Below, piece by piece: positions 1 through 10,785 of a stretch of DNA of 64,000 bases. The number at the start of each line of letters is the position of its first letter. Positions within the stretch are counted from its first letter, which is position 1. The position numbers were made by a program, and so were the translations under genes. The notes beneath the pieces were generated by a model. That model was given only the letters and a program-made list of their open reading frames with translations. It had not been told where the DNA came from and made no database searches. The stretch lies in contig JAJVDF010000016.1 of the NCBI GenBank assembly GCA_022410635.1, positions 1,992,508 through 2,056,507 on the forward strand, in the 5' to 3' direction. Origin of the DNA: Tretioscincus oriximinensis. Taxonomy: Eukaryota; Chordata; Lepidosauria; Squamata; Gymnophthalmidae.

Positions 1-390
1 TAGGCCAAAATTATCAAATTTATATGTTGAAAATGTAGTATGTGACGAGAAGATATAATTCTATTGTCTTTGAGTGAAAAAACATTTCCTTAGGCACCTT
101 TTTTCATTTGACTAAAGTATAAGAGTGTAGTATTTTCAGTAACATGAAATAGGATTTTCTGCAGGCAATGGTTATTTAAACAGACTGCTGCATTCTGTAG
201 CTTTCTNCCTGAGGCCATCCATTTCATGCATGTACAGATTCAGCTGCCCATATGAGATATCAAATGATGGCATATTGTCTACCTTTGTGCCAGTCTTGAG
301 GTTACTTGAGTAATTGTTGGACAGGGCATCAGACACTAGTCAGCATTAAACTACCTAGGTAGTGTGAGGTAGGTAGAGGTAGTGGTAGCT

Positions 391-678
391 AACAGCTTGG
401 ATAGTTTCAAGACAGGACTAGACAGGTTTATGGACACCAAGGGTATAAATGGATACTAGGATGGATGTCTGGATGTTGCCTCCGGGATGGAGCAACAGGC
501 AGTACTCCTGAAATACCATTGAACTCCTGAAATAGTCATGAACAGGTGCATATTTTGCTTTCCTCTGTTCGGACTGCCCAGGTGCATCTGGTGGGTCTCT
601 GTGAGTCACAAAATGCTGGNTGGACTTGGTGGGCTGTGGCCTGATCCAGTATGGCTCTTCTTATGTTCTTATGTTCTT
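391..678 (+). mobile_element. CR1-type LINE, 3' end fragment
   Basis: This is the 3' untranslated end of a chicken-repeat-1 type LINE in sense orientation. It carries the usual late CR1 phrases: a motif for a fragment that is a single dominant tail (AGGACTAGACAGGTTTATGG), then a pan-squamate stretch ending in CTGATCCAGTATGGCTCTTC and the short terminal repeat TTATGTTC repeated two to three times. CR1 elements end in 8-bp direct repeats rather than poly-A, which fits. The copy is 5' truncated and non-coding. The same 3' end recurs reversed at 19085-19228 and forward at about 57900-58104. Confidence 0.85.
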
Positions 679-1902
679 CTTCTTACCAGTATNTGTCTTC
701 TATCTCCATCCAAGCATCAGAGAAGATACTGAAAAGAAACACATCTTCTCATTCAAACTTTGTTAGAATCTATGGTAAGTGCATCATGCACTAGATCATT
801 AGCTATGCCTTTCTACCTGGGAGCAATATGATTTAATGATATCATTGCAAAAAAATCATATGAAACTCCTTTGTTAATCCTAGAAGTTTTTGTATCCAAG
901 CCCTTCACAGCAGCCTGATAAATTACAGTGGTAAGCTTGTTCAAAACTAGAAAGCCTTGTGGCCTGTATTTCTCCTGGGATTGGTCTTACTGCTAAAGAA
1001 CACCTGTTTAGTAGGCCATCTCAGGTATATGTCAGAAGTAAGTGTGGAAATGTTTTGGGACTNGTAGACTGACTGCAGTGGGAATGCTTTGTTCCCATTA
1101 ACCACNGGGACCAGTCCCCAACCCTAAGTGTAAAATGGTCTATCTAGGTCAAACAAGAAGTCATGCTGAAATAAACCATTTGCATGTATTTGAGTGATAT
1201 CCAGGATGATATGATGTCATTTTGATATAGCCAACATGTTTTAATAGCCCCCCCTCCCCTCCCGCATTACAAAATTATTCAAGAAAGGGATAGCATTTAA
1301 TTTAAAGACTTGGGTTCCAAGGAGAAGGTTTTTCTATCAAATCTATTCACTTGCATAAACCACCACAATGCACAACTGATAAGCATATGAATTCCTCTTG
1401 TAATACAGGGTTTTCTTCCTGCTGTTGCTTTTGAACATTTTGCATAATTTAATTTGTATGAAAAATGAAAAAGAAAGAGTATCTTCCTGTAAGTGAACCC
1501 TCCTCATTTCGCTCTTTGTTCAAAGATGAATCAATTCTAAAGGTCCCAGGAATGTAACTTTAATATTTCAAAGGAAAGAGAGAGAAAACTCCATATCCTG
1601 CTGCTTTCAAAATACATGGAAAAGGCTTGATAAGTCCTGAATATACATACATTTTTAACCTTCCAGAAAGTTAGATCATTTACACATAACTTTGGTAAAT
1701 CCACTTTAGTGGATCAGCTTGAACCATATTAGATGTACTAAAGCATAGCTGCATGATAGCTTAAAGACANGACTAGACAGGTTTAATAGAACTGCAAGCA
1801 CCATCATGCTCTCTATTGAGTTTGAATGCTAGTCAACGCCACATNAGCTTCAAAGTTGCAGTTGCAGCCAGCATTTCTCAGCAGAGTGAATATGAAGACT
1901 TT
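679..1902. other. no gene seen; AT-rich sequence
   Basis: No coding frame or complete repeat is recognisable. A scrap at about 1757-1787 repeats the CR1 phrase GACTAGACAGGTTTA seen at 416-430. A C-rich tract lies near 1249-1263. Confidence 0.5.
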
Positions 1903-2156
1903 GCATATTTTTCTCACTATAAGATGCACCTGACCATGAGACGCANCTAGAGTTTAGAGGAGAAAAATAAGGGAAAAAAATATTGGTATCTCCCCCTGCA
2001 ATCAGAAGATCTGACCACAGATGGCAATAAAGCAGAGGGTTTGTTGCTTANAGCAATCCAGGTTAGTGGATTTAAAACGACATTCACTCCATAAGATGCA
2101 CAGCTGTTTCACCCCCACTTTTTTGGGGGGGAGGGGGGGTATAAAAGTATGTCCAT
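1903..2156. mobile_element. non-autonomous DNA element with ATAAGATGCAC motifs
   Basis: The segment starts with ATTTTTCTCACTATAAGATG and repeats the ATAAGATGCAC motif near its right end (2091-2101), followed by a C-rich/G-rich palindrome CCCCCACTTTTTTGGGGGGG. I recall this layout from a vertebrate non-autonomous DNA transposon family whose ends read like CTATAAGACGCAC. The right end is eroded and no target duplication could be set, so the family assignment is an inference. Confidence 0.5.
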
Positions 2157-3364
2157 AGTCAAATGAATCCATTCTGCATGTTTTGTTTAATCCAGATTAA
2201 GTGGCATTATCATGGATATACAGTAGACATGATTTATGTGGCCTACTTCTAATCCAATTTAAGGGACTCTTGGCACACATTTGATCTACAGTAGCATGAC
2301 TTCCATTCAGACAATGTGAGCTCCTTAAACCAGATTAATAAAACTGTGTGTATAAAGGGTCAAAAGAAGAAGAGTTTCCCTCTCCCCACCCTTTCTCTGA
2401 AACAAGACAATAAATATATTCCTTATTGTAGTTTCATTTGATTCTTCTCACAAGGCCTTTGGAACTTGAAGCTTCCAACCCTTGCAACCCATTAACATTA
2501 AAAGTTTACCACATGGCTACATTCTACTTTACACTTGAACGTTGACTGTGCCATGGAGGAAGATTATTATTCATATGAATCACAGGTTTCTAGGATTCAA
2601 ATTATTACATCTTTGTGAAAGGGACTGTTGGTTGCGGCAGAGGGAATTGGGGAATCAGCAGGGATTCTCAGTTTGAGCCAAATGCATGCCAACGCAGATA
2701 AAATATTCCCATACTTTTATTTTACCTCATCAAAATGCAGCTTTGTAGATTCTAGAATATAATTTAACACACTTCCACTACTACTGCCTCAAACTCATGC
2801 GTTTGCAGATGAGAACCTCTGGTGAACAAGCGTCCTGCCATTTTTTCTTCTACTGGGGAAACAGCAAAAGCGTTAGTTGAAAGTGTGAAATTGTCAGCAA
2901 TCCATGAATCCCAAATATATAACCTTGGAGCAACTGTGGTCCCTTAATGCACAAATAGCCCTGGTAAGAAAATGAAAGATTATATCTTCTGTTATACAAA
3001 GGAGGTTTTCCAAATTTTTCTTTGAGTGTCTGGTTAGAGGGATTGTAGCAATCAAAATCAGCAACCAGTACAGAACAAAATAAAGAAAAAAGAAAAATAT
3101 TGGAAATTGCAAAGAATAAATTAAAGGTGATGGGCAGGAGGTATTCTAGAGTAAAGTGCTGTGATGTTTAAAAGTAGAAAAAATTGCATTGGGTAGAAAG
3201 GGCAGGAAAGAGAGAAATTCTCAGAATTAATATTTTTAATCCTTTCCAAGGCATGAAGGAAAACGTAAGAAAGAATAAATATGGTCATTTTTTAAAAAAA
3301 GTATGTAATTATAAACCAAGCAAACACCTTACGAAGACTGTTCGGGGGAGGGGGGGAGAGCTGC
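2157..3364. other. no gene seen
   Basis: AT-rich sequence with only short chance reading frames. No repeat family was recognised. Confidence 0.5.
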
Positions 3365-3950
3365 CTACAGATATCTGAAGGGCTGTCACAGAGAAGAGGG
3401 ATCAGCATTGTTCTCATTGGCACATGGAAGGACTAGAAATAATGGGATGAAACTGCAGGGGAGTAGATTTAGAAGAAGAAGAAGAACTGGGTTTTTATAC
3501 CCCGCTTTTCTCACCTTTCAAAGGGACTCAAAGCGGCTTACAAGTTGATTTTGCCNAAAGGCTTACATTCTATCTTCCCCACCAGGCTCTGGTGGTTCCC
3601 ATGTATCTACTTGCAGTCGTAGCAATTTCTTGCAATTCTTACTTTCAAATAGCTGGGTTGGCTAGAGCTACAGGCTAGTGGAAGGTGCTCACCCCTCCCC
3701 ACGTCTCACGCAGGGCTTCGAAACCCCATCTCCCAGCTGAGAGACAGATTCCTTAGCAACTGAGCTATCCGTGCCTGCGGATAGATATCACAAAAAATTC
3801 TAACATTAAGGGTGATAAACCAATGGAAATGTTTGCCACAGGAGTGATGAGTTCATCTTCATTGGAAGTCTTTAAACAGAGACTGGAGCAGGGGGTTGGA
3901 CTTGATGGCCCTGGAGGTCCCTTCCAACTTTATGATTCTATGTTTCTATG
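3365..3950 (+). mobile_element. CR1-type LINE 3' part, split by a SINE
   Basis: The left piece (3365-3470) reads like the end of CR1 ORF2/3' UTR, with a frame resembling a YRYLKGCHREE-type motif. The right piece (3780-3950) continues with the CR1 3' UTR and ends in the diagnostic GGACTTGATGGCCC, then CCTTCCAAC and two copies of a TCTATG-type terminal repeat. The two pieces join logically across the SINE at 3471-3779. The CR1 is therefore the older element here. This 3' end differs from the GGATCAGGCC-type end at 391-678, so at least two CR1 subfamilies are present. Confidence 0.8.
3471..3779 (-). mobile_element. tRNA-derived SINE with (TTC)n tail, full length
   Basis: Read on the minus strand, the head is tRNA-like: GGCACGGATAGCTCAGTTGC gives a pol III A-box and GGGTTTCGAAGCCC-type sequence gives a B-box. 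The body has AGCTACAGG... and a TCTATCTTCCCC complement. The 3' part reads TAAGCCGCTTTGAGTCCC, then AAAGGTGAGAAAAGCGGGG, and ends in a (TTC)n tail. The TAAGCCGC...GGGGTATAA block resembles L2-type 3' tails, so L2 is the likely mobiliser. This copy is inserted in a CR1. Other copies lie at 10741, 18704, 22853, 30495, 36548, 36832 and 39565. Confidence 0.88.
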
Positions 3951-4855
3951 AAAATACTGGCAGCCAGATGAAATGTGTGCTCAACCCCTTCCCCCATTAT
4001 AACCTGAAGAAGCTAGAATGCACAGTCATCTAGAAGGGTGGCACTGCTGGGTCCCATCATGGCTGATAGCAGAATCTGAATTCAGCTACAGCCTTACACA
4101 AATTCTATGGCTCATGCTAGGAAAATATCAGGATTGGGCTACCAGAAGGCTATTGCTGCAGTGGAAAGGGAGCAACTGAATTCTGATAGCATATATTACT
4201 GAACTGCATGTATTTTGGTGCTTTGGGCTTTTTCTTGGGGATTATTTACAAGTGTAACTGGTTTTTATTATGAGTGGATGGATCATATTGCAAATAAAAT
4301 TCCCTTTTCCTAACCAAATTTCTTTTTAATACTTATTTGAAGTCTTAGAATCACTAATCTTTTCAGCATACCTTCAGAAATTAGTTTTTTATCTTGTGAA
4401 CGCAGGAAAGGCATTTGACAAAACAGAACGCTACCATCTGAGGTGCTCTTAAATATATCTGGAGATTTTTACTGTCATTCAGAAATTACTGTGCAGAGCA
4501 ACTTCTTAGGCTTATAGTTTTTATTTCATTTATTGCTTGATANAGTTTCAGAAACTATCGTAATTTACTTGTATCTAATCCTGCATGCTAAATTAAGAAA
4601 TGTAATATTTTGTAAAGTGATATTGCAGCATTGCCTTCAAGGTGATAATGGATTTACCCTTTGGCTGGTTATCCAGGGTCATAACCCTTGACACCTTGAC
4701 ACAGGGGAATGTCATGCCCCAGTTAGACACCTCTGGCTTAATGATGTGCGCTACACACATTAGGGGAGCTTTCCAGCTTTCAGTATGATCAAGATATCAA
4801 TCAGGGACTTAAAATTATATCGGAACGATGAAGAATATTGACTCAGCTCCAGGCA
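3951..4855. other. no gene seen
   Basis: AT-rich unique-looking sequence without recognisable coding or repeat content. Confidence 0.5.
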
Positions 4856-4863
4856 CTAATAAT

Positions 4864-5125
4864 TAGGCTGACCAGATGACCCCTTTGGGGTGTGTGTGTT
4901 GAAAACCCGTTTTGNNGGTGCCTCCTGTTTTTTTCTAAGGAAAAAAAAACCAAAACCCAAAAACAATCTTTGAAAAAAAAACTGAGGAAAAACAATTTAA
5001 AAAACAAAAATAATTTTAAAAAAATCTTTTTTTGAAAAAAATTCCCTCAGAAAAAACTGGGAGGCACCCCAAAACCAGGTTTTCAACACCCCTCCCCCCA
5101 AAAAAGGGGTCATCTTGTCAGCCTA
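4864..5125. mobile_element. foldback hAT-like MITE, family A, copy 1
   Basis: The termini are inverted repeats: TAGGCTGACCAGATGACCCC at the left and the complement ending GTCAGCCTA at the right. Inner arms also pair (GTTGAAAACCCG with the GGTTTTCAACACCC side), separated by A/T-rich tracts, so the whole element can fold back on itself. It is flanked by CTAATAAT (4856-4863) and CTAATAGT (5126-5133), which match at 7 of 8 bases. An 8-bp duplication plus TAGG...CCTA ends is typical of the hAT superfamily. No transposase is encoded. Confidence 0.8.
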
Positions 5126-5133
5126 CTAATAGT

Positions 5134-6019
5134 CACCAATGGTGCTCCTTCTGTTGGGGTCACCAAGGTGATACTGTGGACCTTTGGTTGCCACAGGATT
5201 CTGACACGTTTCCCCCTATCTCGTTGTCACAAGAACAGGTTTACTAGTTAAGTAAGATATATCTTAATCTAGCAACATTGTGTGTTAGNTTTTNNAAAAA
5301 AATTCAAGGTTTTTTCTTTCTTACTGTGCAGTTAATAACAAAAATTGTGCAGGTCTTTCTTCTTTCTGTTTGTCAGGATGAAGAATGATCAGTAATTGAG
5401 GACAAGTTGATCTGGATTGGTTTGTACTCCCTTTGAAAGAACAGGCTTACGGATTGGGAGCCAGGCCTTGCTCCCAGATAACTAGATAGCAGCTATGCCT
5501 AAGAGGTTTTCTCTTCCACACCTTCGTTTGATTATTATTAGCTCACCACTTTATTTCCCCCCCCCCCCCAATAAGTGTATACATACACTTTCATTTCTTT
5601 CCCAGATTCAAATGCTCTTTTAGTAATTATACCTGACTCCTCTCATATCCTTTATAAGTTTGGCCAATAATATATTTTATATCTCCATAAAACTTCAAAA
5701 TTTCTCCTACACATTGAAATGTCCATTCTTTAANCTTTAAAGCCTGCAATTAAAAGACTATCTTCCATTTCTTGTAAAAAAAAATCCATAAAAAGTGTCC
5801 TATTAGTAACAAACTTATCTAAGGTTTTGTCTCTTTAAAAGCCTACAGAATCCATAAAGAGCTTCCATTGCACCATTTTCTTGAAAAGTCTGATTTTGCA
5901 TTGTTGAATCATGATCTTGTTTTACCACAGTAAGACTGCTGCAACACACTCTGCATGGTGCTTGAAAATCATTCAGCAGCGTAAAATGGTGCAAAAGGTA
6001 ACTGCAAAATGTGAGTTCT
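5134..6019. other. no gene seen; poly-C tract
   Basis: AT-rich sequence with an uninterrupted C run at about 5560-5570. No gene or known repeat recognised. Confidence 0.5.
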
Positions 6020-6165
6020 CTCCTCAAAGGTCTAAGATTATATTATTCCTATCTTTCAAGGAATGCCTTGGTTGCTGCTTCCAGATTCAATACAAGGTGC
6101 TGGTTATTACCTTTAAAGCCCTCTGTGGTTTGGCATTAAAATACTTGAAGAGTAACTCCTTCTGA
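6020..6165 (+). mobile_element. decayed L2 LINE fragment (RT C-terminal region)
   Basis: The frame ending at 6165 reads YKVLVITFKALCGLALKYL, which aligns with the C-terminal region of the L2 ORF2 in this window (FKVLILTYKALNGLGPEYL on the minus strand near 27790-27850). The preceding residues FKECLG.CFQIQ match the LKELHWLPI.YR stretch of that ORF. This is an old, short scrap with no other coding features. The assignment rests on that alignment alone. Confidence 0.65.
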
Positions 6166-6202
6166 CAGCTACTTCATTTCCCATTGTGTTTTTAAGCACA
6201 AT

Positions 6203-7264
6203 GGCTGCATCCACATGCCATAATGATGTCTGCATAGGAGTGCCGTGCTGGCAGCTCCTGCAGATGTAATGCCGGGCAGTAGATGCAAGTTAAATGAGAG
6301 CAGATTTTACCAGCTCTCATGCCGCTGAATGGCAAAAACATGATTCAGATGTGGCCTGCTCAGCTGGGCCCTCCGCTGATCCATGCTGAGCCCTGCAAAG
6401 CAGGCCAGGGGGAGGGAAGGCTGTTCTCAGCCACTCACAGGCTTGCGCTTCCGTCCTTCCATCCAACTATGGTGGCCGGTTCGCTATGCATGCAGATGGC
6501 TGCTCACCCATTAACGGGGGTTTGCTACCACGTTATTAAGGATGCCAGCACATCAGAAGCAGCTGATCATCAGGATATGGACACGTGTAGAATCTGACTC
6601 CCATCAAGAACTCACGCAGAGGCAAGATCTAGGAGGCCCACGTGGGTATGGAACCTCCAGAGCACCCCTGTGCGCTGGTTTTTATTGACATTAGATCAGA
6701 AGGCGTGTANAAGAAAACAGACGTCAGAGAATGGGTGTTCCGAAGGTGTGGTTTGGGGCGGACCGGAGCTGGGCTCAGGTTGTGACACCTGTGTGACGTT
6801 TCTCCCTCCCCCCAAGGGGTGCAGCCTGTGTCAAGAAACTCCAAATATGGGTATGGTTTGAGTGGTACAAGATTGATCCCTGCAGCTTTCAGGACCTGTG
6901 ACCGGTCGTTNACCTCCTGGAGAGGTGATAGCCAGAACTTCCTCAGGGCCTCCAGGCAGTTGATTAATCTCATTAAGCCAAAGCTCCTGAATTAATGAGT
7001 GCACCTAGAGATAATGGGTGCAGGTAAACATGGTACAGCTGGGTATTNCTTCAGGGCAGGAAGGGAGATTAGCTCCCTTGCAACACCCTGGGCTGGAAAT
7101 TTCCCAAAATTTCTGCANACAATGAGGCCTGTACATCTAGAGACCAATGCTTGTACATTTTATATCAAATATATTTATGCCAATTCATATATTCCTAATA
7201 GAGAACCCCGACAACCCGCGATGACAGGTTAGCCTGCTTTGGAGCCACACGTGTGGATGCAGCC
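6203..7264. mobile_element. 1.06-kb TIR DNA transposon, non-autonomous
   Basis: The ends are inverted repeats: GGCTGCATCCACATG at the left and CACGTGTGGATGCAGCC at the right. The interior is more GC-rich than the surroundings and has only short frames on both strands that do not look like a transposase. Flanks are AAT and AAC, so at most a degenerate 3-bp duplication. The terminal GGCTGCATCCACA motif is shared with the short hairpin elements at 36699 and 47841, which look like deletion derivatives or relatives. Superfamily not determined. Confidence 0.7.
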
Positions 7265-8071
7265 AACGTTCGGCAACAGCAAAGGAAACACAGCAGATGA
7301 GCACACAAAATAGTGATCAGTAGTTTTTAGCATTAAAGTCATACTATCCCTTGGACTTTCAATGGAATTTGAAAACTTACCCCTTCCAGAAAGCCATCCT
7401 CTTCTTAGTTATTTTTTACTGAAGCTGTTTTACTACACTTCTAATCTTGGTTTTAAATGTGTTTTTGTGCAATTTTTAAAGGAAACTTGTTATTTTCTAC
7501 CTCCCTTTTGCTATATGCTTTTTCAAGTCCGATGGGCAATTGGATGGGATATAAATCAAATCAATTAAATAAAAAAATAAATAAATTGCCTTATTTGAAG
7601 AGCCGATAGCTCTAATGTTGTAGAATATTACCATCATTCATTTTTATAGCAGTGTGACAACAGAGAAGGAAGCAGAAAACGTACCAGATACAATGAACAA
7701 AATTAAATAAAGTTGAACTGTATCAGATTAGAATAAGCCACCAAATTGTTATTTCTGAAATAATGACAGCAGATGAAAAATTAATAGAAATACGGAGGAT
7801 TACTACAGTCAGAATAAAATATTTCTTTTCACATATTTATGAGTATAATGTTGTATATAGATGGTATAAAGTGTTCTTAAAATTTTAGTGCTCCTATGGC
7901 TAAAGTTCCATTAACAACTATAATTCAAAAGATTGAGAGTTCAAGACCCCACTAGGGTANAACTCCAGAATGTTTTACTGTGTCTGTTGATCTGCAATAA
8001 TAGACCTGCTTTCAGGGCAGGTTGAGTTCAAAAGCCTTGTTTGACAGCCAGCCTAAGAGAAGGTCAACCCT
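7265..8071. other. no gene seen; possible L2-type tail
   Basis: No gene recognised. At about 7520-7587 there is GGGATATAAATCAAATCAAT followed by an A/T-rich AAATAAATA run, resembling an L2 or SINE 3' tail. At about 7945 GAGTTCAAGACCCC resembles a pol III B-box but no tRNA-like head could be built around it. Confidence 0.4.
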
Positions 8072-8160
8072 GCCTGTATCCCCACATCACTTATTTATTC
8101 CACTGTAACTGGATATCCCATAATAAAGCACAGTGGAATATATAAGTGATGCGGCAATGC
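8072..8160. mobile_element. short hairpin MITE, CATCACTTATTTATTCC type
   Basis: The arms CACATCACTTATTTATTCCA and the complement of GGAATATATAAGTGATG pair around a CCATAATAAAG centre. Relatives at 36699-36793 and 47841-47933 share the TTTATTCC...GGATATTC...AATAAAG layout. Non-coding. Confidence 0.6.
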
Positions 8161-8904
8161 AAACTCTGACTTCATACCTAGGCAGATGAAGCTCATATAG
8201 TCTTGGTAGAAAAAGGAGACTCCAATGTAACACCTACAACCCGAGGACCTCACTGTCACAATCTCAGCTGACTAGAACATGATGACAAACCCTCGGTGTA
8301 AATGGTGTGACCAATACCGCACAAACTCTACTGGGCAGCCTTGAAAGCTAAATCCAAAGTACTGGGACTTCATAAGAATCTTCATTCACAAAGCTAAGCT
8401 ATGAAAATTATTTTAGTGAAAAATAAAACGTTATTTTTTATTGATNTATTCAGTATATTTTTTGTGCATGACAAATATACCCCCTCCCAATTCTGCATGT
8501 TTGAGAAGTGACTGGGTGCTCAGTTTTTCTGGAGTTAGCAAGGAATGACATGTGGGTGACTATAGTTAGACACACTGTCCTNACCTAGTTTTTTGTCCCA
8601 CTTAGCAAATTTTCACCCCTGCGTCTCTTGAAATTGACACATTACTTTCTCAGAGTGACTGTATCATTTTGGCTGGTTCTCTAGTAAAATCATTGCTGCT
8701 TGAAAGCACAGAAAGGAATGGCAATTACTTTTTGATCGTCTACATATACAAAAATTTTAATTTAAAAGTATTAGTCACAGAAGTTGCTGCATCTATATTT
8801 TTGATCACTTGGCATACTTAGGTTTGCACAAAACCAACATTGGAGCACCAATCATTAGCTGCATCCAGATGAGGTTTTTGGGAAGCCTGGTAGCATCATA
8901 GGGT
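8161..8904. other. no gene seen
   Basis: AT-rich sequence without recognisable features. Confidence 0.5.
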
Positions 8905-9005
8905 TTAAATCTATCTTCAATCCTGCAGAATTGGACTAAACCAGAGAGTTTATTTTTCCTGCTTTAGTCCAGTTGGTCATGATAGAAGATGGATTAAAAC
9001 CACAT
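8905..9005. repeat. inverted repeat (ATCTATCTTCAATCC family)
   Basis: Left arm GGTTTAAATCTATCTTCAAT... GGACTAAA (about 8907-8945) pairs imperfectly with the right arm TTTAGTCCAGTT... GATGGATTAAAACC (about 8967-9003). The same motif set recurs at 48214-48302 and, more diverged, at 48049-48203, 13262-13375 and 54078-54170. This is probably a MITE family with long terminal arms. Confidence 0.6.
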
Positions 9006-9882
9006 TGTGGAACAGTGCCATAGGTAGCTTATTTTCTCCATGTGTTGCCGCCTATAATGCCACGGCAGCACAGTAATGGCCATTGTAGTGCTTTTTACCT
9101 CATGGCTCTTGAAAGAACTCTNAAAATGTCTCTCCCTCTTTCACATCATTAGTCAATTTTCACGCGTGAATAGGCCAGCAGTTCTAAAATGTCCTTTTGC
9201 TGGATATGCTCAAAAATGAAAAAGATTGGGGGTTTCCTACACAACACCTTGACAAATTACACTCCTGTTTAGAAATATGAGTAGAAATTGTTGGTTATAA
9301 AATGACAAAAATTTATATACTGTCCATATTCTCTGAGATTTTGAAAAAGGTCCAGGAGTATTGCAGTATAATAGAAAAGGAAACGAATGGCATACTCTAC
9401 TAGAAATATTATTAACCGTAACCAGAAAAATGTGGACACTTCACTGTTTTAGAGAGAGACAATAGATTATGTGATGTCAGCAGTACAATTGGTGATTGTA
9501 TACAGGTGGAAAGATCAAAACAAATAGACAAAACAAAGATTTTATCTCTGCCTAGTATTATCACTGGAATTTAATATATTTATCATGATCTAAACAGATC
9601 TTGGCAACTTTACTATAAAAACAAGAGCATAAAGGAGATGAGATTTTATGAAAAAANACTAAAGANAACTATAATGAAGAACAAAGCAAATAATAATAAA
9701 ACCTGGGAATAATTTTCCAGGTTTAGTGTTAACCTAATGTAACAGTAGTTGGATGCACAGGAGGAAGAAGAACTTGTTATAATTTTCTTTTTACAAATTN
9801 TTTTCCTTTTGTTCGATAAGTATTTATATCTTTGGACCCATTCCTATGTTTTATTTCATGCACTTTGGAAACGAGTTTACCT
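9006..9882. other. no gene seen
   Basis: AT-rich sequence without recognisable features. Confidence 0.5.
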
Positions 9883-10280
9883 TCTGTCCACGCCACGGAA
9901 CCACGCATGTCCAGCATTCCATACACTCTAAAGGTCTTTATTGCAAATAGCTTTCGCACATTATTCGATTTAGCAGTCTCCATTTTGTAAAGTCTGAAAG
10001 AAAAGCTGCCTCAGAAGAGCGCCGGTATACAAATTATAAAACACTGATTGGCTCTTGCCTAGTAGAGATTGCCTGGGAATTGTATGCAGGCTCACAAAGG
10101 ATTCTGGGGCTTGCAGTCATGATAGCGTAGCAATGATTTCTGTGATGTCACGAGAATTGTTAGGATCTGTCGAGAACAGAGAAGGAACTGTAAGGAAGAT
10201 TGGAAGTAAATGGAGACATGTTTGTAAATGTGTTGCACTGCTTTTTNAAAAAAAGTAATTTAAAACTTGTGGTGGGGAAG
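9883..10280 (-). mobile_element. LTR-like repeat, copy 1 (probable solo LTR)
   Basis: This about 400-bp unit recurs at 26830-27210. Read on the minus strand it has, in order, a ZNF143-like ACTGCAAGCCCCAGAATCC, a CAAT-type GAGCCAATCAG followed by an AT-rich TATA-like TTTATAATTTGTATA, then about 90 bp later AATAAAGACC (CAATAAAG polyadenylation-signal context) and GGAATGCTGG. That promoter-then-polyA order is typical of an LTR. Clean TG...CA ends, a target duplication and internal retroviral genes were not found, so the class is uncertain. A promoter-bearing SINE or other repeat is the alternative. Confidence 0.5.
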
Positions 10281-10740
10281 CTTTGTGGGTTTCTTTTTGA
10301 GCATGTTAGATTTCTGTATTAAAAGCAATAAAATATGTATAAAAAAGAAAGGATAGCACCTTGTGGTGATTTTGCAAATCTCCACAAAAATAACATAAGA
10401 AAAAATGGAGATTGCAAAACACCAAATAAAACAATACCAAAAATAAAACAGTGCTACCCTTGAGGAGTTATGACAAAGAACTTTCGCTGCTTCCAGGCTA
10501 CTGTTTTTTATAGCAAAATTTCTAAAAGTCTTGCTTCAAAAACTTACCTTTTCTCCACATGCATTTTCTTCCCCATGCATTTGCCTATAGATCTCAAAAG
10601 ATTCTAAGAACCTATTACTCCAAAGAAGCCCTGTTTCTCTTGTAGCAAAGGTGTTTCATAGCACTTTTGAGACCAACAAGAAAAAGGTAAGTGATATGAG
10701 CTTTTGTAAAAAAAAGTCTACTTCAATATTCTAAGGAAAA
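10281..10740. other. no gene seen
   Basis: AT-rich sequence; no gene or recognised repeat. Confidence 0.45.
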
Positions 10741-10753
10741 ACTGCCTAGGGAG

Positions 10754-10785
<32 letters not shown>

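Noticed and set aside
5032..5247. Similar short frames in several places with the shared residues EKTGRHPK and GSSGQP
   Set aside because: They all lie in family A foldback elements (4864, 11687, 53665, 63585) and appear because the DNA is repeated; they have no consistent start, length or strand relative to a gene.
6629..6973. Frames of up to 114 codons inside the 1.06-kb TIR element as a transposase
   Set aside because: Overlapping frames exist on both strands, none shows a DDE, hAT or Tc1 signature, and the element is too short.
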